Below, in pieces: positions 1-9,255 of a stretch of DNA of 64,000 nucleotides (positions are counted from its first letter, which is position 1; every line of letters begins with the position of its first letter). A program made the position numbers and the translations under genes. The notes beneath the pieces are model-generated. The model was not told the origin of the DNA, searched no databases, and was given only the letters and a program-made list of their open reading frames with translations. Source of the DNA: GCA-2690565 sp002457235 (lineage in GTDB: Bacteria; Verrucomicrobiota; Verrucomicrobiia; Opitutales; Coraliomargaritaceae). The stretch lies in NCBI GenBank assembly GCA_045565695.1, contig JBJLEZ010000001.1:62001-126000 (forward strand). The letters run 5' to 3'.

Positions 1-39
1 TCTTGACGAATATTTAAAAAAAAATTCAATGATAGGCAA

Positions 40-345
40 ATGGAGCAGCCTATTTCCAAAGAAGACCATCAATCCTCTGAAAAAGAACTTATCGTTAACA
101 ATAAGCTAGGAGTGCATGCACGACCTGCGGCAATGATTGTTCGAATCACGAGTAACTATTCTGGCGATGTTTGGGTAGAAAAAGATGGTGAACAAATCAA
201 CGGTAAAAGCATTATGGGACTGATGATGCTAGCCGCTGGAAATGGATCTAAACTCAATTTTTTATTAGAAGGTCCAACCGAAGAAGCTAACACTATTCTT
301 ATACAGTTAGAAAAGCTGTTTGAACACTCCTTTGAAGAACATTAA
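40..345 (+). CDS. ptsH: HPr family phosphocarrier protein
   Basis: A 101-residue protein of HPr fold. The phosphorylatable histidine is His26 in the stretch LGVHARPA, and the regulatory serine is Ser58 in NGKSIMGL, which HPr kinase phosphorylates in other bacteria. The family relays phosphate from enzyme I to PTS permeases or nitrogen-PTS proteins; no other PTS gene is visible here, so a regulatory role is as likely as sugar transport. It is slightly longer than a typical HPr (85-90 residues) because of about 15 extra N-terminal residues. No in-frame ATG lies further in, so the start at 40 is kept, though no ribosome binding site is visible. The first 39 bases may hold the end of an upstream gene. 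Confidence 0.9.
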   Translation: MEQPISKEDHQSSEKELIVNNKLGVHARPAAMIVRITSNYSGDVWVEKDGEQINGKSIMGLMMLAAGNGSKLNFLLEGPTEEANTILIQLEKLFEHSFEEH

Positions 346-348
346 AAC

Positions 349-409
349 AAAAGTAAGATATTATCCTTATATTCGATATGTACTAGCATATAGTGTAACT
401 TACTTTTTT
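349..409 (+). terminator. Possible terminator after ptsH
   Basis: Inverted repeat AAAAGTAAG (349-357) / CTTACTTTT (399-407) ending in a T run. The loop contains a second small hairpin, ATATG/CATAT (376-391). It fills the gap between ptsH and the efflux operon. The long loop makes this a moderate candidate only. Confidence 0.35.
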
Positions 410-410
410 A

Positions 411-1832
411 ATGTATAGACTTTTTACAATTTTATTAACCTGGAGCGCAGGCATCGTGCTCAGCAGTTGTGCGACTTCAGTTAAGCAAAAAACACCTAAG
501 ACTTTAGAGATTCCAGAAAATTGGCAATCAGAGTCTAGCCCAGAATATACTGATAAAAATAAACGCGATACCGAATTTTTCACGGATGCTTCTTGGCTTG
601 ATTACTTTGAAAATAATGCGCAGCTACAAGTGTTGATAGAACAAGCTATTCTTTCTAATAAGGATTTAGTGATCGCAAGTTCTCGGGTTGCTAAGGCACA
701 AGCGGAATTAAGAACAATCCAGCCGAACCGATTGCCTACAGTTGCTATAAATGCACAAGGGGAGCGCCAGAAAATCAACAAAGCCAGTCAGGTTGCGCTT
801 TCAAGTGGAGCGCTTAGCAATGAATATATCGCTAGCCTAGGATTGCGTTGGGAAATCGACCTGTGGGGAAGCTTAAAAAACCAAGTACAATTTAGTCGAA
901 CTCAATTAGAATCGAGCCAAGCTAATCTAAAGTACGCTCAAATGTCGATTGCTTCACAAATAGCAAAGACATGGCTTGGCATCATGCATATTCAAGGACA
1001 AATAGGGCTTTTGGAAGAACATCAGAGACTTCAATCTCTGTACTTAAAGTCGATTGAGGAACGCTACCGTAGAGGTCTTATTTTTGCTGAGCTTTATTTA
1101 TTTGAAAAAAATAAACTCCATGCGGTTTTTGAATCTCTCAATGAATTATATAATGAGAAAGATCAACTGGGTAGAAGCTTAGCGCTTTTAATAGGAGAAT
1201 ACCCAAAATCAGAAACACTTGAATACAATCCATTGCCAGATCTTCTGGATTCCATACCTGCAGGGATCCCATCAGACTTACTGCTGAATCGACCTGATCT
1301 TATTGCTATTGAGCGACAATTATCTGGATCAAGAGTAGTTTTAAAATCGGCGAAAAAGCAACGCTTACCACAGATATCGCTGACAGGAGTCATGGGCAAC
1401 GCCTCACCTGAATTAAGCAATCTAATCAATACAAACAACGCGTTTTGGAATGTCGGCGTAAATCTTGCCCAACCTTTGATTAATTATGGACGAATCAATG
1501 CAAACATAAGGGCAACAAAAGCACAATTATCTGAGGCCGAAGCCACCTACGAAAAGGTGATTCTCAATGCTTTTATGGAAGTTGAAAATGCTCTTTCAAA
1601 TGAAAGCTATTTGCAAAATATACATAAATCAAATACTCATATATTTACCCAAACTAAAGATATCGCTTCGATTAATCAGACAAAATATATAGAAGGTAGT
1701 GGCGAATTTTTAAATTATATCGATGCTGAAATTTCTGCTCTCCAATCAGAACGTCAAAATTTACAAATCAAATATAATCAACTGCAAAACCGCATCAATT
1801 TATACTTAGCACTCGGCTACTCTTTTAATTAA
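411..1832 (+). CDS. TolC-type RND efflux outer-membrane lipoprotein (NodT family)
   Basis: A 473-residue outer-membrane channel of a tripartite efflux pump. The N-terminus is a lipoprotein signal, with lipobox LSSC placing the lipidated cysteine near residue 20. Two repeats typical of outer-membrane efflux proteins follow, rich in long amphipathic helices (for example ISLTGVMGNASPELS and the NYGRINANIRATKAQ segment). First gene of a three-gene operon; its stop overlaps the next start (TAATG at 1830-1834), which suggests translational coupling. The channel would join the membrane-fusion protein and inner-membrane pump encoded downstream to export small molecules. Substrate cannot be told from sequence. 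Confidence 0.9.
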   Translation: MYRLFTILLTWSAGIVLSSCATSVKQKTPKTLEIPENWQSESSPEYTDKNKRDTEFFTDASWLDYFENNAQLQVLIEQAILSNKDLVIASSRVAKAQAELRTIQPNRLPTVAINAQGERQKINKASQVALSSGALSNEYIASLGLRWEIDLWGSLKNQVQFSRTQLESSQANLKYAQMSIASQIAKTWLGIMHIQGQIGLLEEHQRLQSLYLKSIEERYRRGLIFAELYLFEKNKLHAVFESLNELYNEKDQLGRSLALLIGEYPKSETLEYNPLPDLLDSIPAGIPSDLLLNRPDLIAIERQLSGSRVVLKSAKKQRLPQISLTGVMGNASPELSNLINTNNAFWNVGVNLAQPLINYGRINANIRATKAQLSEAEATYEKVILNAFMEVENALSNESYLQNIHKSNTHIFTQTKDIASINQTKYIEGSGEFLNYIDAEISALQSERQNLQIKYNQLQNRINLYLALGYSFN

Positions 1833-2980
1833 TGATTCATACAATGAAAAAATTTCTTCCACTCTACATATTACTAGGGGCTATTATCATCTGTGCTCTA
1901 CTATTACAATTTAGACCTAAGCCGAAGAAAGTAGAGAACTTACGATTAGTACCACCTGTTGAGTACCTGACTATCAATGCAAAGGATACGCAAATCATCA
2001 TTGAAAGCGAGGGTATCCTGATGCCAAAAATTGAAAGTACATTTATTTCAGAGGTATCAGGCAAAGTGACTCATATTGGGGGAAATTTTTATCCGGGCAG
2101 TTATTTCGAGGAAGGCGAGACACTATTTGAAATCGACCCATTGACTTATGTGGAGCGACTAAAGGTAGCCGAATTCCAATTAGCACAGGCAAAACTTTCT
2201 CTAGCCGAACAAAAAGCATTAGCAGAGCAAGCCAAGGCTGACTGGGAAAAATTAGATTTCGGTCAGGCCAATGATCTCGTTTTAAGAAAGCCACAACTCA
2301 ATCAAGCGATCGCAAGCTTAGCTAGTGCGAAAGCTTCTTTCAATTCAGCCAAAGGTGATTTAGAGGATACGGTTTTCAAAGCTCCCTATTCTGGATATTT
2401 ACTCAGTCGTAACATTGATTTAGGAACTGTTGTCAATGGGAATACAGCCAGCCCAGTGGCTCAAGCTTATGCTGTGGGTAATGGAGAAGTTCGTCTGCCA
2501 ATTAACGAAAAAGAAAAAGAATTACTTGCTTATAAAGAGACCGAATCGCAATCAAATAAAGTTCGCTTCTACCATGCCACTTCGAAGGCTTTATTGGCCG
2601 AAGGTACAATTGTACGTGTGGAAGCAACTCTTAATAGCAATAATCGCCTATCCTATTGCGTAGGTGAAATTAAAAATGCCTTTTCTAATGAGGATGCCCT
2701 CCATTCATCACAACTACAACGCAGTCAATTTTTAGTCGCTGAAATTGAGGGAAAGGTTTTAGCATCTGCATTCACGATTCCAAATGTCGCACTTAGAAAC
2801 AATAACTACGTTTACACAATAAATGAAGAAAATCGATTGATTCAAAAAAAAGTAAACGTGCTTCATAAAAATCGAGACTCGGTCATTGTCAGTGAAGGAC
2901 TTGATTCTGTAGAAAAAATCGTGATCAGTCCTATCCCTTTCTTTGTTGAAAACATGGCTGTAGAACCCATAGCAAAATAA
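1832..2980 (+). CDS. RND efflux membrane-fusion protein (HlyD/AcrA family)
   Basis: A 382-residue periplasmic adaptor. One N-terminal membrane anchor (about residues 8-25) is followed by a lipoyl/barrel-sandwich half, a coiled-coil hairpin rich in Ala, Gln and Lys (about 105-165), the second half-lipoyl domain (FKAPYSGYL) and a beta-barrel. The family bridges the outer-membrane channel and the inner-membrane pump. The ATG at 1832 overlaps the previous stop; a second ATG at 1844 (MKKFLPLY) would also give a good membrane anchor and could be the real start. The stop overlaps the start of the pump gene. Confidence 0.9.
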   Translation: MIHTMKKFLPLYILLGAIIICALLLQFRPKPKKVENLRLVPPVEYLTINAKDTQIIIESEGILMPKIESTFISEVSGKVTHIGGNFYPGSYFEEGETLFEIDPLTYVERLKVAEFQLAQAKLSLAEQKALAEQAKADWEKLDFGQANDLVLRKPQLNQAIASLASAKASFNSAKGDLEDTVFKAPYSGYLLSRNIDLGTVVNGNTASPVAQAYAVGNGEVRLPINEKEKELLAYKETESQSNKVRFYHATSKALLAEGTIVRVEATLNSNNRLSYCVGEIKNAFSNEDALHSSQLQRSQFLVAEIEGKVLASAFTIPNVALRNNNYVYTINEENRLIQKKVNVLHKNRDSVIVSEGLDSVEKIVISPIPFFVENMAVEPIAK

Positions 2981-5900
2981 TGATTCGTTGGTTTACAGAA
3001 AATGGTGTAGCTGCCAATTTACTTGCTGGTATTATTATTATCGCTGGCTTTTTCATTGCTTCTACAATGAAGCTAGAGCTCTTTCCTAATTTAGACTTAG
3101 ATACAGTTAAAATCAATGTTGTCTATCCGGGTGCTGCTCCGAGCGAAGTTGAAACTGGGATTATAGAACTTATTGAAGATCGAATACAAAGCATCGAAGG
3201 GATTAAAAGAATCAATGCCTTTGCTTCAGAAAATATAGGAACCGTTCTTGTTGAAGTGGAACGTAATTATGACAAGAAAAACATCAGAGATCAGATAAAA
3301 TCTGAAATTGATACGATTAATAATTTCCCTGAACAAGCTGAAGAGCCAAGAGTCGAAGAAATTAATATTCGCAATGAAGTTATTTCTTTAGCCATTTATG
3401 GTGACACGGATCCACTTATATTAAAACAAGTCGGTGAATATATTAAAGATGAACTGAATTACCAAAAAGGGATCAGCCAAGTTGATATAAAAGCCTACCC
3501 TGAATTAGAAATTTCTATTTTTATTTCAGAAGATGTTCTCAATAAATATAACATCACACTAGAGACTGTAGCTCAGGCAATTCGTTCAGAAGCAGTTGAT
3601 ATTCCAGGAGGCATTATCAAGTCTGAGGAAGGTGAAATTCTCATTCGAACAAAAGCAAAAGCTTACAATCAAAGTGACTTTGAGGCGATACCTGTTTTAA
3701 AACAATCCGATGGTAGTACTTTGAGAATTAAAGACCTCGGGACTGTCAAAGATGGTTTCTCTGACACTAAAATAACTAGCTTATTTAATGGGCAACGCTC
3801 CATTATGTTACGTATATTTGCGGTAGGTAATCAAAGTGCCTTAGAGGTCTCTAATGCGGTCAGAGAATTTGCTTCAGAAATTCAAAGTACCCTCCCAGAA
3901 GGAATTTATATAGAGCCTTTCCGAGATTTTACTTTCTATTTAAAAAGTAGACTGAATATGCTAATTGAAAACGGCATTTATGGTCTGATTCTAGTCTTCA
4001 TAATCCTTACTCTCTTTCTCCGACCTTCTTTGGCATTTTTTGTCATGCTCGGTATTCCGATTTCTTTCTTAGGAGCATTTATAGTTTTACCTGTATTTGA
4101 TGTAACCATCAATTTAGCATCTCTGTTTGGTTTTATCTTGGTCTTGGGAATAGTTGTTGATGATGCAATTATTGTCGGTGAAAGTATTTTTACTGAATTT
4201 CAAAAACAAGGGGGTCCTGGTATTAACGCCTCAGTTATTGGAGCAAAAAGAGTGACTATTCCAGTAACATTTGCTGTCTTGACGACAATTGTAGCTTTTA
4301 TCCCTATTCTAACTATACCTGGCTTTTTAGGTAAATTCTTCTTCCCTATTCCCATTGTTGTCATCGCAACTTTGATCGGTTCTTTGGTTGAATCAAAGCT
4401 AGTACTTCCGTATCATTTAACTCTTTGTAAGGTGGGAACTGGAAAGCAAAAAGAGTTGAATTGGTTTCAAAAAAAACAACGTGCGATCGCTAATGCATTA
4501 GAAAAATTTATTGATGAACAATATCGTCCTATTTTGAAAAAATCGATTGAGAGACGTTACACTTTATTGGCCAGCTTTATTGCCATCCTAATGGTAATGC
4601 TCTCGTTCCTAATCGGAAATCATCTCAAATTTGTCTTTTTTCCCCCTGTTCCTTCAGACTATATATTAGCTAAGGTAACAATGCCAGAGGGCACACCCTA
4701 TAAGATCACAGAAAAAGCCATCCAACAAATGGAAGCGGGGCTTAATGAACTTTCCAAAGAAATAATTGATATGGGTTATGGGCAACCTTTTGACAATACA
4801 GTTGTGACGGTAGGTGGAACTAATTTTGATGGTAGTGGTGGACCTATGGGGGAAGGTTCGAGCATTCGTTCAGAAAATGTTGGGGAAATCGCGGTTGAAT
4901 TATTCAAGCGAGAAGACCTTGCGGATGGTGGCGATATCGAGGCACTTTCTGCGCCAAATTTAGCTAATCGTTGGAGAGAGCTTATTGGCCCTATAATTGG
5001 AGCAGAAGATATCAGTTTTGATGCCAATGCAGCAGGGACTGCAGGCGAAGCCATTAATATACAAATTTCTGGAAAGGATCTAAATCGTTTGGAAACAGTC
5101 TCCGAAAAACTAAAATCCCTATTGTATGATTATGACGGCATCTTTGATATCAAAGATAGTTTTAGAGGTGGAAAAAACGAAATTCAAATCAAGCTAAAGG
5201 CAAGTGCCGAATCCCTAGGCCTAACACAAACTTCAGTCGGGTCGCAAGTAAGAGCAGCTTTTTATGGAATTGAAGCCCAAAGAATACAAAGAGCTTCTGA
5301 TGATATTAAAGTAAAAGTACGTTATCCTAAAAATGAAAGTGTTCATTCTAAAGACCTTGATACTTTACTCATTCAACTCCCTTCTGGAGAAAAGGTCCCA
5401 TTAAATACAGTCGCTGACTATTCGATAGGCGAAGGGTTTTCATCGATTCGGAGAATTGATCAGCGAAGAGTGATTAATATAACTGCTGATGCTGATAAAT
5501 CAAAAGCGAATTTAGAACTCATTCGTGCTGACTTAATGGGCAATAAAAATAAACTAGGCTCTATTGATGAGATCTTAGCTTCTTATCCAGATATAAAATG
5601 GTCGTTCGAAGGAGAAGCTAGAGAGCAATCCGATATTTTCAGTAGCCTTATACAAAAGACCTTACTCGCTTTGTTTATTATTTATGCTTTATTAGCAATC
5701 CCCCTAAAGTCTTACATCCAACCTATCATTGTAATGTCAGTCATTCCATTTGGCCTTATTGGCGCTATTGGTGGGCATTTTATTCTAAATCAACCAGTAA
5801 GCATTTTATCGATTCTTGGATTTGTCGCACTGACAGGAGTTGTTGTAAACGATAGCCTTGTCATGATCGACTACATCAATAAAAAACGCCTCGAAGGTGT

Positions 5901-6159
5901 TGGAATGAAAGAAGCAATTGAACAATCAGGTGTCGCCCGTTTCCGTCCAATTTTACTAACTTCACTAACTACCTTTGCGGGTCTACTGCCTATTCTATTT
6001 GAAACCAGTCTCCAAGCACAGTTTTTGATTCCCATGGCTATATCGCTAAGCTTTGGAGTCTTATTTGCCACCTTTATAACACTGTTACTAGTACCAGCGT
6101 TTTATACTATGGTGAATGACTTTCTGATGCTCTTTAATAACGATAGCGATCGGGCTTAA
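2980..6159 (+). CDS. RND efflux pump, inner-membrane permease
   Basis: A 1059-residue RND-superfamily permease of AcrB/HAE1-like size, with two repeats of one plus five transmembrane segments and two large periplasmic loops. The proton-relay aspartates of the fourth segment are seen as Asp394-Asp395 in GIVVDDAIIVGES. The end of the second repeat carries GFVALTGVVVNDSLVMID, the matching segment. It uses the proton gradient to drive export, together with the two genes upstream. The start ATG shares a base with the preceding stop. The 3' end overlaps the convergent ahcY gene by 26 bp, so the two transcripts are antisense there. Substrate unknown. Confidence 0.93.
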   Translation: MIRWFTENGVAANLLAGIIIIAGFFIASTMKLELFPNLDLDTVKINVVYPGAAPSEVETGIIELIEDRIQSIEGIKRINAFASENIGTVLVEVERNYDKKNIRDQIKSEIDTINNFPEQAEEPRVEEINIRNEVISLAIYGDTDPLILKQVGEYIKDELNYQKGISQVDIKAYPELEISIFISEDVLNKYNITLETVAQAIRSEAVDIPGGIIKSEEGEILIRTKAKAYNQSDFEAIPVLKQSDGSTLRIKDLGTVKDGFSDTKITSLFNGQRSIMLRIFAVGNQSALEVSNAVREFASEIQSTLPEGIYIEPFRDFTFYLKSRLNMLIENGIYGLILVFIILTLFLRPSLAFFVMLGIPISFLGAFIVLPVFDVTINLASLFGFILVLGIVVDDAIIVGESIFTEFQKQGGPGINASVIGAKRVTIPVTFAVLTTIVAFIPILTIPGFLGKFFFPIPIVVIATLIGSLVESKLVLPYHLTLCKVGTGKQKELNWFQKKQRAIANALEKFIDEQYRPILKKSIERRYTLLASFIAILMVMLSFLIGNHLKFVFFPPVPSDYILAKVTMPEGTPYKITEKAIQQMEAGLNELSKEIIDMGYGQPFDNTVVTVGGTNFDGSGGPMGEGSSIRSENVGEIAVELFKREDLADGGDIEALSAPNLANRWRELIGPIIGAEDISFDANAAGTAGEAINIQISGKDLNRLETVSEKLKSLLYDYDGIFDIKDSFRGGKNEIQIKLKASAESLGLTQTSVGSQVRAAFYGIEAQRIQRASDDIKVKVRYPKNESVHSKDLDTLLIQLPSGEKVPLNTVADYSIGEGFSSIRRIDQRRVINITADADKSKANLELIRADLMGNKNKLGSIDEILASYPDIKWSFEGEAREQSDIFSSLIQKTLLALFIIYALLAIPLKSYIQPIIVMSVIPFGLIGAIGGHFILNQPVSILSILGFVALTGVVVNDSLVMIDYINKKRLEGVGMKEAIEQSGVARFRPILLTSLTTFAGLLPILFETSLQAQFLIPMAISLSFGVLFATFITLLLVPAFYTMVNDFLMLFNNDSDRA

Positions 6160-7585
6160 ATGGGCCCTCTGAATTCACACCGATATAGTTTGCTTGCTTG
6201 TCACTGAGTACTGTTAATTTACAGCCGATTTTTTCTAAGTGTAAGCGAGCTACTTCTTCATCAATACTTTTAGGAAGTAGATAAACGCCAGGCGTATACT
6301 TCTCAACTTGCTTCCATAATTCGATTTGAGCTAAAGCTTGATTTGTAAAACTATTAGACATGACAAACGAAGGATGTCCAGTTGCACAGCCTAAGTTAAC
6401 GAGTCGACCTTTGGCCAGCATGTAGATTGAATTTCCACCAGGAAAAGTATATTTATCGACTGCCCCTTGTTCGTCTGATTTGATCTCGGTAACCTCAACA
6501 CCCGGAGTATCATTCAACACATCCACCTCGATTTCATTGTCAAAGTGCCCTATATTACAAACGATTGATTGGTCTTTCATTTGACTCATATGTTCTGCGG
6601 TAATAATACCAAAATTTCCTGTTGTTGTGACATAAATATCACCCCATCCCAAGGTATCTTCAATCGTTAAAACTCGGTAGCCTTCCATTGCAGCTTGTAA
6701 TGCACAAATCGGATCTACCTCGGTGACTACAACTTGAGCCCCCATGCCTTTAAGAGCAGCAGCACATCCTTTTCCAACATCCCCATAGCCACAGACAACG
6801 CCAACTTTACCTGATATCATTACATCAGTGGCTCGCTTAATTCCATCGATCAAAGATTCTCGACACCCGTATAAATTATCAAATTTAGATTTTGTCACTG
6901 AATCATTCACGTTAATCGCAGGCACGAGTAATCGACCCGCATTATGCATTTCATAAAGTCGGTGCACTCCGGTTGTGGTCTCTTCGGAAACGCCTTTCCA
7001 GTCTTTGACTACTTCTGTCCAGTGATTTGTTTCTTTTTTATGAATATTCTTTAAAAGATTTTTGATCACTGCTTCTTCCATATTGTCAGAATCAGAATCA
7101 ACCCAATTGTCTCCGTTCTCCAACTCATACCCTTTATGGATAAGCAATGTAGCATCACCACCATCATCGACAATCAATTCGGGACCCCTACCATCTGGCC
7201 AAGTTAAAGCCTGCAAAGTACACCACCAATACTCTTCTAAAGTCTCCCCTTTCCAAGCAAATACAGGAACATTCAAATATTTAGCCACATAAGCTGCTGC
7301 ATGGTCTTGAGTTGAAAAAATATTACAAGAACACCAGCGAACATCTGCCCCAAGCTCTTTCAAAGTCTCAATCAAAACTGCCGTTTGAATCGTCATGTGC
7401 AAACTACCCATGATACGAACTCCATTTAGAGGTTTTTCTTGAGCATACTTTTCGCGAGTCGCCATCAACCCAGGCATTTCGTGTTGTGCAACATCTACCT
7501 CTTTTTGCCCGAACTCGGCTAGAGCGATGTCTTTAATTTTGTAGGCTACACTTGTATCCGTTACTGTATCAGTCTTTGTTGTCAT
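6134..7585 (-). CDS. ahcY: Adenosylhomocysteinase
   Basis: A 483-residue S-adenosylhomocysteine hydrolase, which splits SAH into adenosine and homocysteine and so relieves product inhibition of methyltransferases. The NAD-binding motif VVCGYGDVGKGCAA, the preceding NLYGCRESLIDGIKRATDVM segment and the C-terminal KPDRYRY ending are all characteristic. Its length matches the longer bacterial/plant form, which carries an insertion of about 40 residues. It lies 19 bp downstream of metK on the same strand, giving a SAM synthesis-recycling pair. No SAH riboswitch fits in that short gap. Confidence 0.97.
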   Translation of the reverse strand: MTTKTDTVTDTSVAYKIKDIALAEFGQKEVDVAQHEMPGLMATREKYAQEKPLNGVRIMGSLHMTIQTAVLIETLKELGADVRWCSCNIFSTQDHAAAYVAKYLNVPVFAWKGETLEEYWWCTLQALTWPDGRGPELIVDDGGDATLLIHKGYELENGDNWVDSDSDNMEEAVIKNLLKNIHKKETNHWTEVVKDWKGVSEETTTGVHRLYEMHNAGRLLVPAINVNDSVTKSKFDNLYGCRESLIDGIKRATDVMISGKVGVVCGYGDVGKGCAAALKGMGAQVVVTEVDPICALQAAMEGYRVLTIEDTLGWGDIYVTTTGNFGIITAEHMSQMKDQSIVCNIGHFDNEIEVDVLNDTPGVEVTEIKSDEQGAVDKYTFPGGNSIYMLAKGRLVNLGCATGHPSFVMSNSFTNQALAQIELWKQVEKYTPGVYLLPKSIDEEVARLHLEKIGCKLTVLSDKQANYIGVNSEGPFKPDRYRY

Positions 7586-7604
7586 ATTTTACTTATTTTA
7601 TAAA

Positions 7605-8768
7605 TTAAATGGTTTGTTTTAAAGCTTCAACTTTTGAGAGACACTCCCATGGCAAATCATCTTTACCAAAATGTCCATAATGTGTGGAGCCTTTATAAAT
7701 TGGATTGAGTAAATCTAACTGCTCGATGATTGAAGCTGGTTTAAAGTCAAACACCTCTTGTATTGCAGATACTATTTTTGCTTCTTCTATTGTATGCGTT
7801 CCAAAGGTATCAATATGAATACTTGTTGGGTAAGGATGCCCGATTGCGTATGCAACTTCCAACTCACAAGAGTTAGCTAATCCAGCAGCCACGATATTTT
7901 TAGCTACCCAACGAGTAAAATAAGCGGCAGAACGATCGACCTTTGATGGATCTTTTCCAGAAAAAGCTCCGCCTCCATGCCTTGCCCAACCTCCATAAGT
8001 ATCTACAATTATTTTTCTTCCAGTTAACCCTGCGTCACCTTGTGGACCACCAATTACAAATTTTCCAGTTGGATTTATTAAAAATTCTGTATCTGGTTTA
8101 ATTAGATTTTCTGGGAGAACTTTCTTGATCACTTCATCAATACAAAAAGCTTTTATATCCTCTAAAGAAGCTGAGGCAGCATGCTGTGTAGAAACGACCA
8201 CATTTTTAATTCCTGTAATCTCGTCACCATCATATTCTAAAGCCACTTGACTCTTCACATCAGGACGTAGCCAAGACACTCCCAACTCTTTTCTTTGGCG
8301 AGCTATTTCTCTTAAAATTCTGTGAGCAAACATAACCGGTGCAGGCATGTATTCAGGTGTCTGCTTACATGCAAAACCAAACATGATTCCTTGGTCGCCA
8401 GCACCTTGCTCATCAGTCCCTTTTCCTTCTACTTTTTTTGCATCCACACCTTGGGCAATGTCACTAGACTGTTGAGTGATATAATTATTAACAAATACTG
8501 TATCTGCTTGAAATACATCATCCTCATTTGTGTAGCCAATTTCTCGAATCGCTTCTCGTACAATTGACTCATAATTGAGTTGAGCTTTTGTTGTAATCTC
8601 ACCCGCAATTGTAACCATATTACTCTTAACCATAGTTTCACAAGCAACACGGCTATTGATATCCTGTTTCAAACAAGCATCTAAAATACTATCCGAGATA
8701 TAGTCGGCGACCTTATCGGGATGACCTTCTCCTACGGATTCTGAAGAAAAAATAAATTGTTTAGACAT
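7605..8768 (-). CDS. metK: S-adenosylmethionine synthase
   Basis: A 387-residue methionine adenosyltransferase making SAM from methionine and ATP. Family motifs are clear: GEGHPDKVADYISDSILD near the N-terminus, GAGDQGIMFGFA in the middle, and GGGAFSGKDPSKVDRSAAY near the C-terminus. The start MSKQFIFSSESVGEGH agrees with the family. It is followed by ahcY. Only about 50 bp separate it from the winged-helix regulator gene upstream, and that gap shows no SAM-riboswitch fold, so control may come from a promoter ahead of the regulator. Confidence 0.97.
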   Translation of the reverse strand: MSKQFIFSSESVGEGHPDKVADYISDSILDACLKQDINSRVACETMVKSNMVTIAGEITTKAQLNYESIVREAIREIGYTNEDDVFQADTVFVNNYITQQSSDIAQGVDAKKVEGKGTDEQGAGDQGIMFGFACKQTPEYMPAPVMFAHRILREIARQRKELGVSWLRPDVKSQVALEYDGDEITGIKNVVVSTQHAASASLEDIKAFCIDEVIKKVLPENLIKPDTEFLINPTGKFVIGGPQGDAGLTGRKIIVDTYGGWARHGGGAFSGKDPSKVDRSAAYFTRWVAKNIVAAGLANSCELEVAYAIGHPYPTSIHIDTFGTHTIEEAKIVSAIQEVFDFKPASIIEQLDLLNPIYKGSTHYGHFGKDDLPWECLSKVEALKQTI

Positions 8769-8819
8769 CTGACTATAAAGTAAGACCCATTTTAAAAAAG
8801 CAAGCCATATATCAAGATA

Positions 8820-9194
8820 TCAAGATTCTTTGATTTGATGGTACATTTCAGATCCATGTTCCCCAATTCGCCAGTGATTGATACTATTAATTTCCTCAAC
8901 TGCATCAATATCTGCATCAAAACACTCTAAAAATTGGCCAACCGTACAATGTCCACTTACTGCATGCCTTAATGAAGCCTCTTTTTGAATTTTATATTTA
9001 TTTTTTCTGCCAACCTTTTCCCGTATAATGTATCCAGACTGTTCTAAATCGGAAATAATCCGCTGAACCGCTCGTTCTGTTATTCCAATCACTTGACCAA
9101 TTAAACGCATGGGATAACCTTCATAATTGTGTAAGCAAATTAAAACTAGGCCATGATTCGATAAAACATTCCATTGATTTCTTTTCTCTTTCAT
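8820..9194 (-). CDS. Winged helix-turn-helix transcriptional regulator
   Basis: A 124-residue small regulator. Residues 10-70 form a winged helix: NHGLVLICLHNYEG, then IGQVIGITERAVQRIISDLEQSG as the helix-turn-helix, then YIIREKVGRKNKYKI as the wing. This resembles the MarR/ArsR-like single-domain regulators found widely in bacteria and archaea. The C-terminal half (after SLRHAVSGHCTVGQ) matches the rest of that family but has no known ligand. It lies on the same strand just upstream of metK-ahcY and divergent from the membrane-protein gene at 9256, so either could be its target. That is inference from position only. Confidence 0.75.
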   Translation of the reverse strand: MKEKRNQWNVLSNHGLVLICLHNYEGYPMRLIGQVIGITERAVQRIISDLEQSGYIIREKVGRKNKYKIQKEASLRHAVSGHCTVGQFLECFDADIDAVEEINSINHWRIGEHGSEMYHQIKES

Positions 9195-9255
9195 ACATAA
9201 ACAAATACTTATTATTCATGAAATGTAAAACACGAAATACACTTCTACTAAAAAA

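Noticed and set aside
7586..7604. Possible SAH riboswitch before ahcY
   Set aside because: The metK-ahcY gap is 19 bp, too short for the element.
8769..8819. Possible SAM riboswitch before metK
   Set aside because: Only about 50 bp are available and no SAM-I, II or IV pattern is visible.
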